DNA of 46,887 bases, taken from assembly GCA_017440805.1 (NCBI GenBank), contig JAFSGN010000005.1:1-46887 (forward strand). Direction: 5' to 3'. Positions 23,878 through 34,016 of the stretch are shown here, piece by piece. The notes below the pieces were generated by a model. That model worked only from the letters and a program-made list of their open reading frames with translations, was not told the DNA's origin and did no database searches. Made by a program: the position numbers and the translations under genes. This DNA is from Clostridia bacterium (GTDB taxonomy: Bacteria; Bacillota; Clostridia; Oscillospirales; SIG627). How positions within the stretch are numbered: position 1 is the first letter of the stretch; each line of letters starts with the position of its first letter.

Positions 23878-26800
23878 ATGAGAATTTCCCATTTTAAGCG
23901 AGTAACGGCATTAGTTATGGCGTTGTTTATGGTTATTCCCTGTTTTACCATGATTTCGTTTGCTGACGAAACCGGCGTTGAAACAGCAACCAATGTCACA
24001 ACAGCAACCTTTGAAGAGTTTAAGGATTTGCTTTATGCCACATCATACGATGAGTATTTGAATGAACATTCCGGTGCTCAGAAAGGAAAAGACAACATTG
24101 TCATAAAAGGATACGATTATGACAAGCAATCGTCTTCTGCTGACGAAAGTATGGTTTGTGTTGTAGATGAAGGTTCGGAACTCTATGACGAAATTATTGC
24201 TACCGATCCGTCTAAGGAGGGCGAAAAGTTTCTCTACACCTCAGATGATGAAGGATGTACGGTGACCTGGAAGTTTAATGTAAAAACTCCGGGTATGTAC
24301 AACATTTCCTTAGAATACTATCCTGTTATAGGTCGACATTCTGCCATTGAACGCAGAGTTATGATTGACAGTGAATATCCTTTCAAGGAAGCACGATATG
24401 TTAACCTTTCCAATATCTGGCGTTTCCACTATGTTTCTGATGAACGCGAGAATGCGTTTTTCTTGGATTTGACTGGAAATGAAATAAGACCCGCCGAGAT
24501 TCCTACCGGCTATACTTTTGAAGAGGCTGTCAGCCAATTCGGAAAAGCATATCGTGAAGAGGCTCCCGAATGGAGAACTGTATTCCTTTCGGACTCTACA
24601 GGATATTACAGAGAGCCGTTTGAATATTACCTTGAAGCAGGTGAACACACCATTTCACTTGTAACCTCAAAGGAACAGTTGGTTGTAAATGAAATTAAAG
24701 TTTATGCTGCTGATGACTCGCCTACATATGAGGAATACCTCGAAAAGTATGCTTCCTATAATGATGTAGAAGATGTTCCCGAGAATTATGTCAAGATTCA
24801 TGCGGAACTCCCCACGGCTACATCTGAAAAATATATTATGCCTCAGTATGACCGTAGTTCGGCTATTACCGAACCTCAGGACCCGTCCAGAATTCGCCTC
24901 AACACAATAGGCGGTTCAAAGTGGCAGACTGCAGGTCAGTGGATTACCTGGGAATTTGAAGTACCGGAAGACGGATTTTATTCAATAGTGCCCCGCTTCA
25001 GACAAAATGTGTATGCCGGTATCTATTCAACCCGTCTTGTAAGAATAGACGGTGAAGTTCCTTTCAAAGAGGCAGAATCCCTTCAATTTAATTATAGTGA
25101 CGATTGGCAGACCGGTCCGTTGAGCGACGGTACTACCGAATTCAAGTTCTTCCTCGAAAAAGGAAAGCATGAGTTACAAATGGAAGTAACACTTGGCTCA
25201 ATGGGTGAACTTCTTCGTCAGTTGGACGAGGCTCTTGTTGAGATTAACGGAATGTATCGTCAGATACTGATGATTACAGGTGCCAGCCCTGACCTCTATC
25301 GTGACTATGAATTCGGAAAACTTATTCCTGAGGTGCTTGAGGGAATGGTTGAAGAAGCAAAGTTCCTTAACGATATATCTGCTCAACTCGAAGCACAAAT
25401 CGGTCAGAAAGGCGACCACTCGGTTACACTTGATAAAGTAGCATTCATTCTTAACAGAATGGGCGGTGAATCCGATAACATTCCGTCAAACCTCGGAAAT
25501 CTTAAAGATTATATCGGTACATTGGGTACATGGATTAACTCATCCAAGAATCAGCCCCTTGAACTTGACTACATAATGATACAGCCTGTATCTGCAGAAG
25601 CCCCCCGTGCAGAAGCAAACTTCTTTGAAGCATTGGTACATGAAGTACTTGCGTTCATAAAGAGTTTCTTTGATGATTACAGCAGCATGGGTTCTGCTGA
25701 AGACTTGTCAGATACCGATAACAAAGATGTTCTTCAGGTTTGGGTTGCAGCCGGCCGTGACCAGACACAGATTATTCGTGAAATGATTGATGACGAGTAT
25801 ACTCCAAACAGCGGAAGAAAAGTAAATCTTAAACTGATTGTTGCCGGCACACTTATGCCTGCCACACTTTCCGGTACCGGTCCTGATATTTCTCTTATGA
25901 ATGCACAGACCGAACCGATTAACTACGCAATAAGAAAAGCGGTTAAATCTCTTAACCATTTGCCTGAATTTGAGGAAATAACCTCCGAGAGATTTACCGA
26001 AGCGGCACTTGTTCCAATGACACTTTACGGAAAGACATACGGACTTCCCGACACACAGTCTTTCTCCATGATGTTCTATCGTAAAGATATCTTTGCTGAA
26101 CTTGGCATAGATGTTCCGAAAACATGGGATGATTTGCTTGACATAATTCCTGTTCTTCAGAATAATAATCTTGGTGTGGGACTTCCTACAGCACTTGCAG
26201 GAACCATCCTCCAGCTTTATCAGCGTGATGAACCTCTTTACACTCCGGCACTGACACATGAACAGGTAGAGGCGTATGCAGAAGAGTATGGTTATGATGC
26301 ACAGAGTGTAATTGATAAATATGGTCTTGAACTCAATGAAGATGGCGTATATCCTACAACAGAGGGCATGTCTATCAATCTTGACTCAAATGTTGCTATT
26401 GATTCATTCAAAACAATGTGTGAATTCTTCACACTGTATCAGTTCCCGCCTGCATATGATTTTGCAAACCGTTTCAGAACCGGTGAAATGCCGTTGGCAA
26501 TCACTGATTATACTGCATATAACCAACTTCAGATTTTTGCACCTGAAATTCGCGGATTGTGGGAATTTACAACTCTTCTCGGATACGAAAGGGAAGACGG
26601 TACAATAAACAACAGTTCTCCTGCTTCGGTAACTGCAATTATGATGATGAAGGATGCTGAAGATGAATTGGCGGCATGGGATTTCATGAAGTGGTGGACA
26701 AGCAATGATGCACAAAGTCGCTACGGCAATGAACTCGTTGCATTACTTGGTGCGTCAGGTCAGTATGCAACTGCTAACAGAACCTCTCTTGAACAGCAGC

Positions 26801-27045
26801 CCTGGTCAACCTCTGATATGAGAAAGTTAAAAGCACAGTTTGAAAATCTTGCTGCAACACCGGAAATGCCGGGAGGATATATTATTTCTCGTTATGTTTC
26901 GTTTGCCTTCAATGCGGTATATAACTCCGGAGACGACCCAGTTGAAGCTATCCAGAATTATATAGAGGATATAGATAAAGAACTTTCGCGTAAGCGAGTG
27001 GAATTTGATTTACCGATTCTGGAAGATTTCGTATTACAGTCTTAA
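23878..27045 (+). CDS. Large secreted ABC solute-binding protein with duplicated N-terminal module
   Basis: 1055 residues, more than twice a usual sugar-binding protein. A signal peptide covers 1-29 (cleavage after SFA likely) with no lipobox. Two related beta-rich modules follow: about 95-278 and 305-440. Both contain a G-x-Y-x-I strand and a R-x-x-x-I-D-x-E-x-P-F-K-E-A motif (IDSEYPFKEA at 163-172, IDGEVPFKEA at 390-399). Helical segments (445-605) lead to a family 1 solute-binding domain from about 617 to the end, with YGKTYGLPDTQSFSMMFYRK, FAELGIDVPKTWDDLLD and AAWDFMKWWTSNDAQSRYG. I infer that the modules bind a glycan at the cell surface. Start ATG follows AGGAGG. First gene of the operon. 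Confidence 0.85.
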   Translation: MRISHFKRVTALVMALFMVIPCFTMISFADETGVETATNVTTATFEEFKDLLYATSYDEYLNEHSGAQKGKDNIVIKGYDYDKQSSSADESMVCVVDEGSELYDEIIATDPSKEGEKFLYTSDDEGCTVTWKFNVKTPGMYNISLEYYPVIGRHSAIERRVMIDSEYPFKEARYVNLSNIWRFHYVSDERENAFFLDLTGNEIRPAEIPTGYTFEEAVSQFGKAYREEAPEWRTVFLSDSTGYYREPFEYYLEAGEHTISLVTSKEQLVVNEIKVYAADDSPTYEEYLEKYASYNDVEDVPENYVKIHAELPTATSEKYIMPQYDRSSAITEPQDPSRIRLNTIGGSKWQTAGQWITWEFEVPEDGFYSIVPRFRQNVYAGIYSTRLVRIDGEVPFKEAESLQFNYSDDWQTGPLSDGTTEFKFFLEKGKHELQMEVTLGSMGELLRQLDEALVEINGMYRQILMITGASPDLYRDYEFGKLIPEVLEGMVEEAKFLNDISAQLEAQIGQKGDHSVTLDKVAFILNRMGGESDNIPSNLGNLKDYIGTLGTWINSSKNQPLELDYIMIQPVSAEAPRAEANFFEALVHEVLAFIKSFFDDYSSMGSAEDLSDTDNKDVLQVWVAAGRDQTQIIREMIDDEYTPNSGRKVNLKLIVAGTLMPATLSGTGPDISLMNAQTEPINYAIRKAVKSLNHLPEFEEITSERFTEAALVPMTLYGKTYGLPDTQSFSMMFYRKDIFAELGIDVPKTWDDLLDIIPVLQNNNLGVGLPTALAGTILQLYQRDEPLYTPALTHEQVEAYAEEYGYDAQSVIDKYGLELNEDGVYPTTEGMSINLDSNVAIDSFKTMCEFFTLYQFPPAYDFANRFRTGEMPLAITDYTAYNQLQIFAPEIRGLWEFTTLLGYEREDGTINNSSPASVTAIMMMKDAEDELAAWDFMKWWTSNDAQSRYGNELVALLGASGQYATANRTSLEQQPWSTSDMRKLKAQFENLAATPEMPGGYIISRYVSFAFNAVYNSGDDPVEAIQNYIEDIDKELSRKRVEFDLPILEDFVLQS

Positions 27046-27075
27046 TTATAAATAAAAGAGAAGGAGTGGATTATC

Positions 27076-28029
27076 TTGTCGGCAAAAATCGAAGCAAATG
27101 CAAAAAAAGCCGTTAACAGAGGCGAGATTACAAAGTGGCAGGCAGCAGTAAGAGATATGAAAGTTAATCGTGTTGCATATCTTATGGTTGCTCCGTTCTT
27201 CCTTGTTTTCTTCGTTTTTACCGTATTACCGGTTATTTTGTCATTGTTCTTTAGCTTTACTATATTCAATATGCTTGAACCACCCAAATTTATCTTTATG
27301 GACAACTATATAAGATTAATTTTGGATGATGATATTTTTCTCTTGGCAATAAAAAACACACTTATTTTTGCAGCAATTACAGGTCCTGTATCATACCTTT
27401 TGTCACTTTTGATGGCGTGGTTTATCAATGAGCTGACACCCAAGATGAGAGCGTTTGTAACAACTATATTTTATGCTCCGAGTATTTCGGGACAGGTATA
27501 CCTGATATGGACAATTCTCTTTTCAGGCGACCAGTACGGATATGTAAACGGTTTGCTTATGAAAATGAATGTTATAACAACTCCCATACAGTTTTTCCAA
27601 AACCCATCATACATTATGCCGCTTGTTATTGTGGTTGCATTGTGGACATCGCTCGGTACAGCGTTCCTTTCGTTTATTGCAGGTCTGCAGACAATAGATA
27701 GATCTCTTTATGAAGCGGCGGCAATGGACGGCGTTAAAAACAGATGGCAGGAACTCTGGTATGTAACCCTTCCTACTATGAAGCCCCAGTTGATGTTCGG
27801 TGCAATCATGGCTATTACTTCATCGTTTGGTTTCGGTGGTGTTATTACTGCACTTTGCGGATTCCCCAGTACCGATTATGTAGCACATACAATAATGCAT
27901 CACCTGGAAGACTATGGTAGCCAGCGTTTTGAAATGGGATATGCATCAGCGATCGCAACAATTCTGTTCTTCTTTATGATTGGTGCGAATATGTTAGTAA
28001 GAAAAATATTGTCGAAGGTGGGTAGTTAA
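27076..28029 (+). CDS. Sugar ABC transporter permease (MalF type), pair A
   Basis: 317-residue membrane protein with about six helices. The ATPase-docking loop is EAAAMDGVKNRWQELWYVTL with PTMKP after it, the typical EAA motif. The first helix is VAYLMVAPFFLVFFVFTVLP after a ~32-residue cytoplasmic N-terminus. Start is TTG 27076, nine bases after AAGGAG; no better codon is present. It would dimerise with the next gene product. It lies 30 bases after the binding protein. Confidence 0.92.
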   Translation: MSAKIEANAKKAVNRGEITKWQAAVRDMKVNRVAYLMVAPFFLVFFVFTVLPVILSLFFSFTIFNMLEPPKFIFMDNYIRLILDDDIFLLAIKNTLIFAAITGPVSYLLSLLMAWFINELTPKMRAFVTTIFYAPSISGQVYLIWTILFSGDQYGYVNGLLMKMNVITTPIQFFQNPSYIMPLVIVVALWTSLGTAFLSFIAGLQTIDRSLYEAAAMDGVKNRWQELWYVTLPTMKPQLMFGAIMAITSSFGFGGVITALCGFPSTDYVAHTIMHHLEDYGSQRFEMGYASAIATILFFFMIGANMLVRKILSKVGS

Positions 28030-28031
28030 GT

Positions 28032-28904
28032 ATGAGTAAATTACGAATAAGAAAATCTAATCATGCGATGAACAGATCCTTCGGCGGCGACATTGCCATT
28101 AATACAATCCTGATAATTTTTGGCTGTTTCATGTTTTTGCCGATGTTCTATGCATTGTGCCAGTCATTAAAGCCTCTTGAAGAATTATGGATTTTCCCCC
28201 CAAGATTTTATGTTGTTAATCCTACATTAAAGAACTTCAGCGACTTGTTTAAGTTGATGTCTACATCTTGGGTGCCTTTTTCAAGATATATTTTTAATAC
28301 CGCACTTGTTTCTGTTGCGGGTACTTTCGGAAATGTAATTTTCTCATCGTTTGCGGCATACGCACTTGCAAAGATTAAGTTTCCGGGCAGAAATCTCCTT
28401 TTCCAGATAGTTGTTTACTCATTGATGTTTAACTCTACCGTTACAGCGATTACAAACTTTATTACTATGTCTGCACTCGGTTGGGTAGATACATACTGGG
28501 CGATTATCGTTCCTGCGTGGGGTTCAACAACAGGTCTTTACCTTATGAAGCAGTTTATGGAAACATCGGTTCCGGATTCGGTTCTTGAGTCTGCAAGACT
28601 TGACGGAGCAAGTGAAATGCGAACCATGTGGACAATCGCAATGCCCATGGTTAAGCCTGCATGGCTTACACTTATTGTGTTCTCGTTCCAGGGCTTGTGG
28701 AACAGTGGCGCTTCAATCTTTATTCATTCGGAGCAGTTAAAAACATTTAACTATGCTATATCGCAAATTCTTGCCGGTGGTATCGTTCGTGCCGGCGCCG
28801 GTGCGGCATCTACAGTTATTATGATGATAGTACCTATAACAGTATTCGTACTTACACAAAGCAACATCGTTGAAACAATGTCCTCATCGGGCATGAAAGA
28901 CTAA
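28032..28904 (+). CDS. Sugar ABC transporter permease (MalG type), pair A
   Basis: 290 residues, about six helices. The EAA loop is ESARLDGASEMRTMWTIAMP. Family features include FAAYALAKIKFPGR and an opening NTILIIFGCFMFLPMFYALC helix. Start ATG two bases after the previous stop, so the pair is translated together. It likely forms a channel with the MalF-type partner. No ATPase gene is linked. Confidence 0.92.
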   Translation: MSKLRIRKSNHAMNRSFGGDIAINTILIIFGCFMFLPMFYALCQSLKPLEELWIFPPRFYVVNPTLKNFSDLFKLMSTSWVPFSRYIFNTALVSVAGTFGNVIFSSFAAYALAKIKFPGRNLLFQIVVYSLMFNSTVTAITNFITMSALGWVDTYWAIIVPAWGSTTGLYLMKQFMETSVPDSVLESARLDGASEMRTMWTIAMPMVKPAWLTLIVFSFQGLWNSGASIFIHSEQLKTFNYAISQILAGGIVRAGAGAASTVIMMIVPITVFVLTQSNIVETMSSSGMKD

Positions 28905-28923
28905 GAATAGGGGGTAAGATAAT

Positions 28924-31113
28924 ATGAAAAAGATTTTTACAAGAATTATATTGATGCTCCTTATTTGCGTGATGATGATGCCTTTGGCTTCGGCTGTTGT
29001 TCCGTTTGCAACTTATACTTATGATATAGACGGCGAAATGATGCCCTCACCTCACGCGTTTGTTCCCGACTTCGTTATAGACTCAAGTGATATTGGTCTG
29101 CGTGATATGCCCACAGAAGGAAGATTGGCGGGCAGACTCGGCATCGGTCTTGAAATTCCTCTTAGTTCACCGCAGGATATTGTGGTTGACATTGATGAGA
29201 ATGTTTACATAGCCGATACAAAAAACAGCAGAATTATAATACTTGATACCGATTTCAAACTTATCGGAGTTCTCGACTCTTTCCTTAATGAATATGGTGT
29301 TCCTGATGCACTTGACCAACCGAATGGTTTGTTTGTTACAGAAGACGAAATTTATGTTGCAGACACAGAAAGCAATCGAGTTGTCATATTCAGTCGAGAC
29401 GACTTTTCGTTCAAGAGAGTGGTTGGCGAACCCAGGTCTCAGGTTTTTCCGGAAGGTCATATTTACAAACCTGTAGCACTCTCTGTTGACAAAGCAGGCC
29501 GTATTTATGTTGTTTCTTCCACAACCCACTATGGTATCATTTCTATGAATAATGATGGCGGCTTTAACGGTTTCCTTGGTGCACAGAAAGTAAAGGTATC
29601 TGCATTTGATGTTCTCTGGCGTCAGTTGATGACAGATGAGCAGCGTTCATACTCACAGAAATTTGTACCTACAGAGTATAACAACATTACAATAGACTCG
29701 TCAGGATTTATCTACGTAACTACATCATCTATAGATGCTGATGCACAGCAGTCGGCAATAGAGTCCAAAAGCCGTTCTTCCGACTATGCACCTGTTAAGA
29801 AACTTAATCCGCTGGGCGAAGACGTTATGAGCCGTACCGGTTTTTATCCGCCTTCAGGTGAAGTTAATGTTTCAAAATTTGAAGCTTACGACACCCCCAT
29901 CTACGGTGCTTCCAAAATTGTTGATGTAGCACTCGGCCCCAACGGTATGTGGAGTATTGTTGACGAAAAGCGCCAGAAAATCTTTACATACGACGAACAA
30001 GGTAAGTTGTTGTTTGTGTTTGGTGATATCGGTACACAGATTGGTAACTTCCAGTCCATTTCATCAATTGCATACAAAGGAAATGACCTTTTGGTTCTGG
30101 ACGACACATCAGGCAGTATTACTGTTATGAAACGAACAGAATATGGTGATATAATTGCCGGTGCATTGCAGAACAAGAGAGACCGTGAATATGATAAAGC
30201 GGTTGAATACTGGAAAGACATTCTTCAGAGAAATGCAAACTTCGATATGTCCTATGTTGGTATAGGTGACAGTTTGTATCGTGAAAGAAAATACACCGAA
30301 GCAATGGAAACTTACACATATGCTTATGCTGTGGAAGATTATTCCAAATGCTTCAAGAATATAAGAAAGCAGTGGATTGAACGCTGGATTCTTCTGATTC
30401 CGATTGTTATAGTTGTTGTCTGTGTTGCATGCTCCAAGTTTTTGGGTTATGCTGCTAAGGTTAACAAAGCAGGTCAGGTTATGAAGGAAAAGCGAACATT
30501 CAAAGAAGCTTTCCTATATGGTTTCCATGTTATTTTCCATCCGTTTGACGGATTCTGGGATTTGAAACATGAGAAACGAGGTAATATGAAGGGTGCTATG
30601 GCAATAGTCGCCATAACAATTCTCGGATTTATTTACCAGTCCCTTGGCCAGTCATACATTGCAAATCCGTATCTTGAAGGCAACGGAATACTGATGGAAG
30701 TTCTTTCAATTCTTTTGCCGTATGTATTGTGGTGCGTTGCAAACTGGGCATTGACAACACTGTTCGACGGTGAGGGAAGCATGAGAGATATTTTCATTGC
30801 AACAGGATATTCGTTGTTACCGCTTCCTTTGCTTATTGTTCCCGCAACAATAATGACAAACTTCCTCGGACAGGATGAAATGCAGATTTGTTCCATGCTT
30901 GTTTCCATAGGATTTATATGGTCTTTCGGACTTATATTCTTTGGAACAATGGTTACACATGATTACTCGCTCGGTAAGAATGTTCTTACTGTTATAGGTA
31001 CAATCGTTGCAATGGCATTTATCATGTTTATGGGAGTGCTGTTCTCCGGATTGGTAACCAAGATGTTCTCGTTCGTTTACAGCATTTTCGTAGAAGTTTC
31101 ATACCGAATGTAA
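28924..31113 (+). CDS. NHL beta-propeller / TPR / Yip1-like membrane protein
   Basis: 729 residues in an unusual order. Signal peptide 1-25. An extracytoplasmic NHL-type propeller covers about 75-395, with repeats such as PQDIVVDIDENVYIADTKNS, GLFVTEDEIYVADTESNRVV and SSIAYKGNDLLVLDDTSGSI. A short TPR-like helical pair (about 410-470) has YDKAVEYWKDIL and RKYTEAMETYTYAY. A membrane helix follows (WILLIPIVIVVVCVAC). The C-terminal Yip1-like membrane domain (about 525-729) has FHPFDGFWDLKHEKRGN and four to five helices. The topology suggests outside sensing coupled to the membrane (inference). Same operon, 20 bases after the MalG-type permease. Confidence 0.8.
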   Translation: MKKIFTRIILMLLICVMMMPLASAVVPFATYTYDIDGEMMPSPHAFVPDFVIDSSDIGLRDMPTEGRLAGRLGIGLEIPLSSPQDIVVDIDENVYIADTKNSRIIILDTDFKLIGVLDSFLNEYGVPDALDQPNGLFVTEDEIYVADTESNRVVIFSRDDFSFKRVVGEPRSQVFPEGHIYKPVALSVDKAGRIYVVSSTTHYGIISMNNDGGFNGFLGAQKVKVSAFDVLWRQLMTDEQRSYSQKFVPTEYNNITIDSSGFIYVTTSSIDADAQQSAIESKSRSSDYAPVKKLNPLGEDVMSRTGFYPPSGEVNVSKFEAYDTPIYGASKIVDVALGPNGMWSIVDEKRQKIFTYDEQGKLLFVFGDIGTQIGNFQSISSIAYKGNDLLVLDDTSGSITVMKRTEYGDIIAGALQNKRDREYDKAVEYWKDILQRNANFDMSYVGIGDSLYRERKYTEAMETYTYAYAVEDYSKCFKNIRKQWIERWILLIPIVIVVVCVACSKFLGYAAKVNKAGQVMKEKRTFKEAFLYGFHVIFHPFDGFWDLKHEKRGNMKGAMAIVAITILGFIYQSLGQSYIANPYLEGNGILMEVLSILLPYVLWCVANWALTTLFDGEGSMRDIFIATGYSLLPLPLLIVPATIMTNFLGQDEMQICSMLVSIGFIWSFGLIFFGTMVTHDYSLGKNVLTVIGTIVAMAFIMFMGVLFSGLVTKMFSFVYSIFVEVSYRM

Positions 31114-31135
31114 TTACAGAAAAGGAGAGATAAAG

Positions 31136-34000
31136 ATGAAAAAGAGATTATTATCATTCATTCTTGCGGTTATGATGTTAGCCGGATGTTTATCCTCTGT
31201 ATCTGTTTTTGCTACAGACAATGAGGAAAATGCAATCGATTATCTTGATTTATCTAAGGAACAGTTGCTTGAGAGCGAAATGGGACTTGTTAATGTCGAC
31301 CGTATGGTAGATAAAGTAATACAGTCAAGAATTATCGATTACTATGTTCAATCAGATGTTTCGACTCCCGAGGAAAAACTCAGTCAGATGACTTTGGTTT
31401 ATTCTGCATACGGATATAACCTTTACCATGACAGAAAGTCTGCCGAGGTTGCAGTAGAAAATACAGCAACGGGCCAGATATTATTTACAAACCCGTATGA
31501 TATAAACACGACTAATGTTGCTGAAAGCGTAAAACATGAACTTTTGTCTCAGATAAAAATTCAGTATACCGACATAGCCGGTTCAAACAGTTCAAGTATG
31601 CTTTCGTTTACTGAGGCAGCATCTAAGCTACAGGTAAAGACAAAATATATTAGAGGCGGTATCCGCGTTGAATACACAATGGGACGTGAGGAAACCCGTA
31701 AGTTAGTTCCGAGACGAATTGAGAAAAAGCGTTTTGAGGATGTTATTCTCAGTAAAATCAAAGACGAAAAAGAAAAATCATATTTAGCAGCGTTCTATAA
31801 ACTCAAGGATCTTTCTGATAACACTCTTACCGAAGCAGAGCGTGCTGAAATTCGTGCAAAATACGAAGTTTCCGAACAGATGGCGTTTTATGTAATTGAC
31901 CCTAATATAAGAGAACGCGAACTTATCATTCTTGAAGAAACAATCAAAAGATATACACAGTATTCTTTTGATGATATGAAAGACGACCATAATCAGACAA
32001 AGTATGAAGGTATGGAAAGTGCTTCTGCGTTGTTCAGACTTGCACTTGAATATTACATTGATGAAGATGGCCTTCGTGTCAGACTTCCTGCAAAGGGTAT
32101 AAGATATGACACCGCAAGTTTCACAATTGACAGTATCATAGTTCTTCCTTATATGTCTGCTGCACGGCAGGGTAATACCGGATACACAATGATTCCGGAT
32201 GGCTCGGGTGCCCTGATAAGATTTGAGGATATCGGAGTTGATTCCACTACTGTTACAGGTAAGATTTACGGACAAGATTATGCTTTCCACACAATTTCCG
32301 GTCAAAATATGGAAACATGGAGATTGCCAGTATTCGGTTTGATAGAAAATTATCGTTATGACCAGAACGGAAATCCAATTCTTGATAAAAATCTTATCTA
32401 TGAACAAAAAACCGCACTTGATGATGAATCTCAAAAGCAGGAAATTGACGAGTCCAAGATAACTACAAAGAGCGAAGGATTTGTTGCATTCCTGACAGAA
32501 GGTGAGAGTCTTGCATCTATTTCATCCGCACACGGCGGTGCAGTTCATAAGTATCATTCCATATATCCTACTTTTTACCCGACACAGAAGGATACATATA
32601 TTCTCGAAAATGTTGCTGATACAAATTCAAATGCAACATGGACAGTAGCATCGCCCAGAAAATATGTAGGAAACTATACATTAAAGTATATTATGTTGTC
32701 AGGTGATGAGGCAAACTACACCAATATGACAACCAAATACCGCGAATACCTGGAAAAATCCGGTCAGATTTCTAAACTTGAAGCGGATGACAGTGATATT
32801 CCTCTTTATGTTGAAAACTTTGGTATGGTTCAGACAACAGAAAGACAGTTTGGTGTTCCTGTAGAAGTTGATACTTCTCTTACAACCTTTGAACAGTCAC
32901 AGGAAATTTTAAGTTTCCTTAAAGAAAAGGGAGTAAATAATATTAATCTTATTCTCCGCGGCTGGAGTAACGGCGGTCTGAAGTCAGGCCCTGCATCAGT
33001 TCTTGATGTTGAAAAAGAACTTGGCGGAGTTAAAGGCTTAAAGGCACTTAATGAGTATGCTCAGGCAAATGACATTGGCTTGTTCCCGAGCTTTGATTTC
33101 TCATATGTGAGAATGGGAACAGATGGTATGTTTGATGGTTTCGATTCTAAAGATGATACCTCAAAAACCATTGATAACCGTACTGCAAGTAAGAAAGAAT
33201 ATGACCCTCTGTATCAAAACTTTGCCAAGACAGGTATGATGCTTGTTTCTCCTGATAAAATGGGTACATTCTATGACAGAATAAGTGAAAAATACGCAGG
33301 ATACGGAATAAAGGGGATATCAGTTTCCACACTTGGTTCTGATATTAACTCAGACCATAACAAGGATAATCCTCTTAACAGAGAAGATTCAAAAGAACTT
33401 GTTTCAGAACTTCTTCAGACTATCAAAAATGATGGATATGAAGTGTTACTTAATGCAGGAAATTCATATTCCATTAAGTATGCTGACCATATTGTAGATG
33501 TTCCGCTCGACAGCAGTGCAAGACGGACAACAAGTGAATCAATTCCTCTGTTCGGAATGATACTACACGGTTATGTTGATTTTGCAGGAACGGCAATTAA
33601 CCTTTCGGGAGATTATCGTTACGATTTACTTAAAACAATTGAAAACGGTTCAAGCCCGTATTTCATTCTCTCCTACGACAACACATCCGAACTTAAGAAC
33701 ACACCGTTTAACAAATATTACTCGGTGAAATTCGGTACATGGTTTGGCGAGGAAACAGACGACCAAGGCAATACAACCTATACCGGCGGAGATGTTTTAG
33801 AAACATATCAGACACTTAACAATGCACTTAAACCTGTCAGAAATTCACATATTGTTTCTCATGAATTTGTAGACGGTAACAGTAAGATTGTAAAGGTTAT
33901 CTATGATAACGGTGTAGAATTTATTCTCAACTATAACAATAAACCGGCAGAAATTGAAGGCCACAAACTTGAGGCTCTCGATTTCGTGGTAATTGATTAA
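31136..34000 (+). CDS. DUF5696 domain-containing exported protein
   Basis: 954 residues. The signal sequence has a perfect lipobox, MMLAGC (Cys18), so it is a probable lipoprotein; a cleavage site after VFA is a second option. The N-terminal half is beta/alpha mixed, with VRLPAKGIRYDTASFTIDSI, YMSAARQGNTGYTMIPDGSG and a GALIRFEDIG stretch. The second half (about 550-870) alternates strands and helices like a barrel enzyme: SFLKEKGVNNINLILRGWSN, EYAQANDIGLFPSFDFSYVR and GYEVLLNAGNSYSIKYADHI. I recognise the DUF5696 family by this pattern and by its link with Yip1-like proteins and sugar permeases. A glycan hydrolase function is inference. Confidence 0.75.
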   Translation: MKKRLLSFILAVMMLAGCLSSVSVFATDNEENAIDYLDLSKEQLLESEMGLVNVDRMVDKVIQSRIIDYYVQSDVSTPEEKLSQMTLVYSAYGYNLYHDRKSAEVAVENTATGQILFTNPYDINTTNVAESVKHELLSQIKIQYTDIAGSNSSSMLSFTEAASKLQVKTKYIRGGIRVEYTMGREETRKLVPRRIEKKRFEDVILSKIKDEKEKSYLAAFYKLKDLSDNTLTEAERAEIRAKYEVSEQMAFYVIDPNIRERELIILEETIKRYTQYSFDDMKDDHNQTKYEGMESASALFRLALEYYIDEDGLRVRLPAKGIRYDTASFTIDSIIVLPYMSAARQGNTGYTMIPDGSGALIRFEDIGVDSTTVTGKIYGQDYAFHTISGQNMETWRLPVFGLIENYRYDQNGNPILDKNLIYEQKTALDDESQKQEIDESKITTKSEGFVAFLTEGESLASISSAHGGAVHKYHSIYPTFYPTQKDTYILENVADTNSNATWTVASPRKYVGNYTLKYIMLSGDEANYTNMTTKYREYLEKSGQISKLEADDSDIPLYVENFGMVQTTERQFGVPVEVDTSLTTFEQSQEILSFLKEKGVNNINLILRGWSNGGLKSGPASVLDVEKELGGVKGLKALNEYAQANDIGLFPSFDFSYVRMGTDGMFDGFDSKDDTSKTIDNRTASKKEYDPLYQNFAKTGMMLVSPDKMGTFYDRISEKYAGYGIKGISVSTLGSDINSDHNKDNPLNREDSKELVSELLQTIKNDGYEVLLNAGNSYSIKYADHIVDVPLDSSARRTTSESIPLFGMILHGYVDFAGTAINLSGDYRYDLLKTIENGSSPYFILSYDNTSELKNTPFNKYYSVKFGTWFGEETDDQGNTTYTGGDVLETYQTLNNALKPVRNSHIVSHEFVDGNSKIVKVIYDNGVEFILNYNNKPAEIEGHKLEALDFVVID

Positions 34001-34016
34001 GAAAGGGGTGTAAAAT

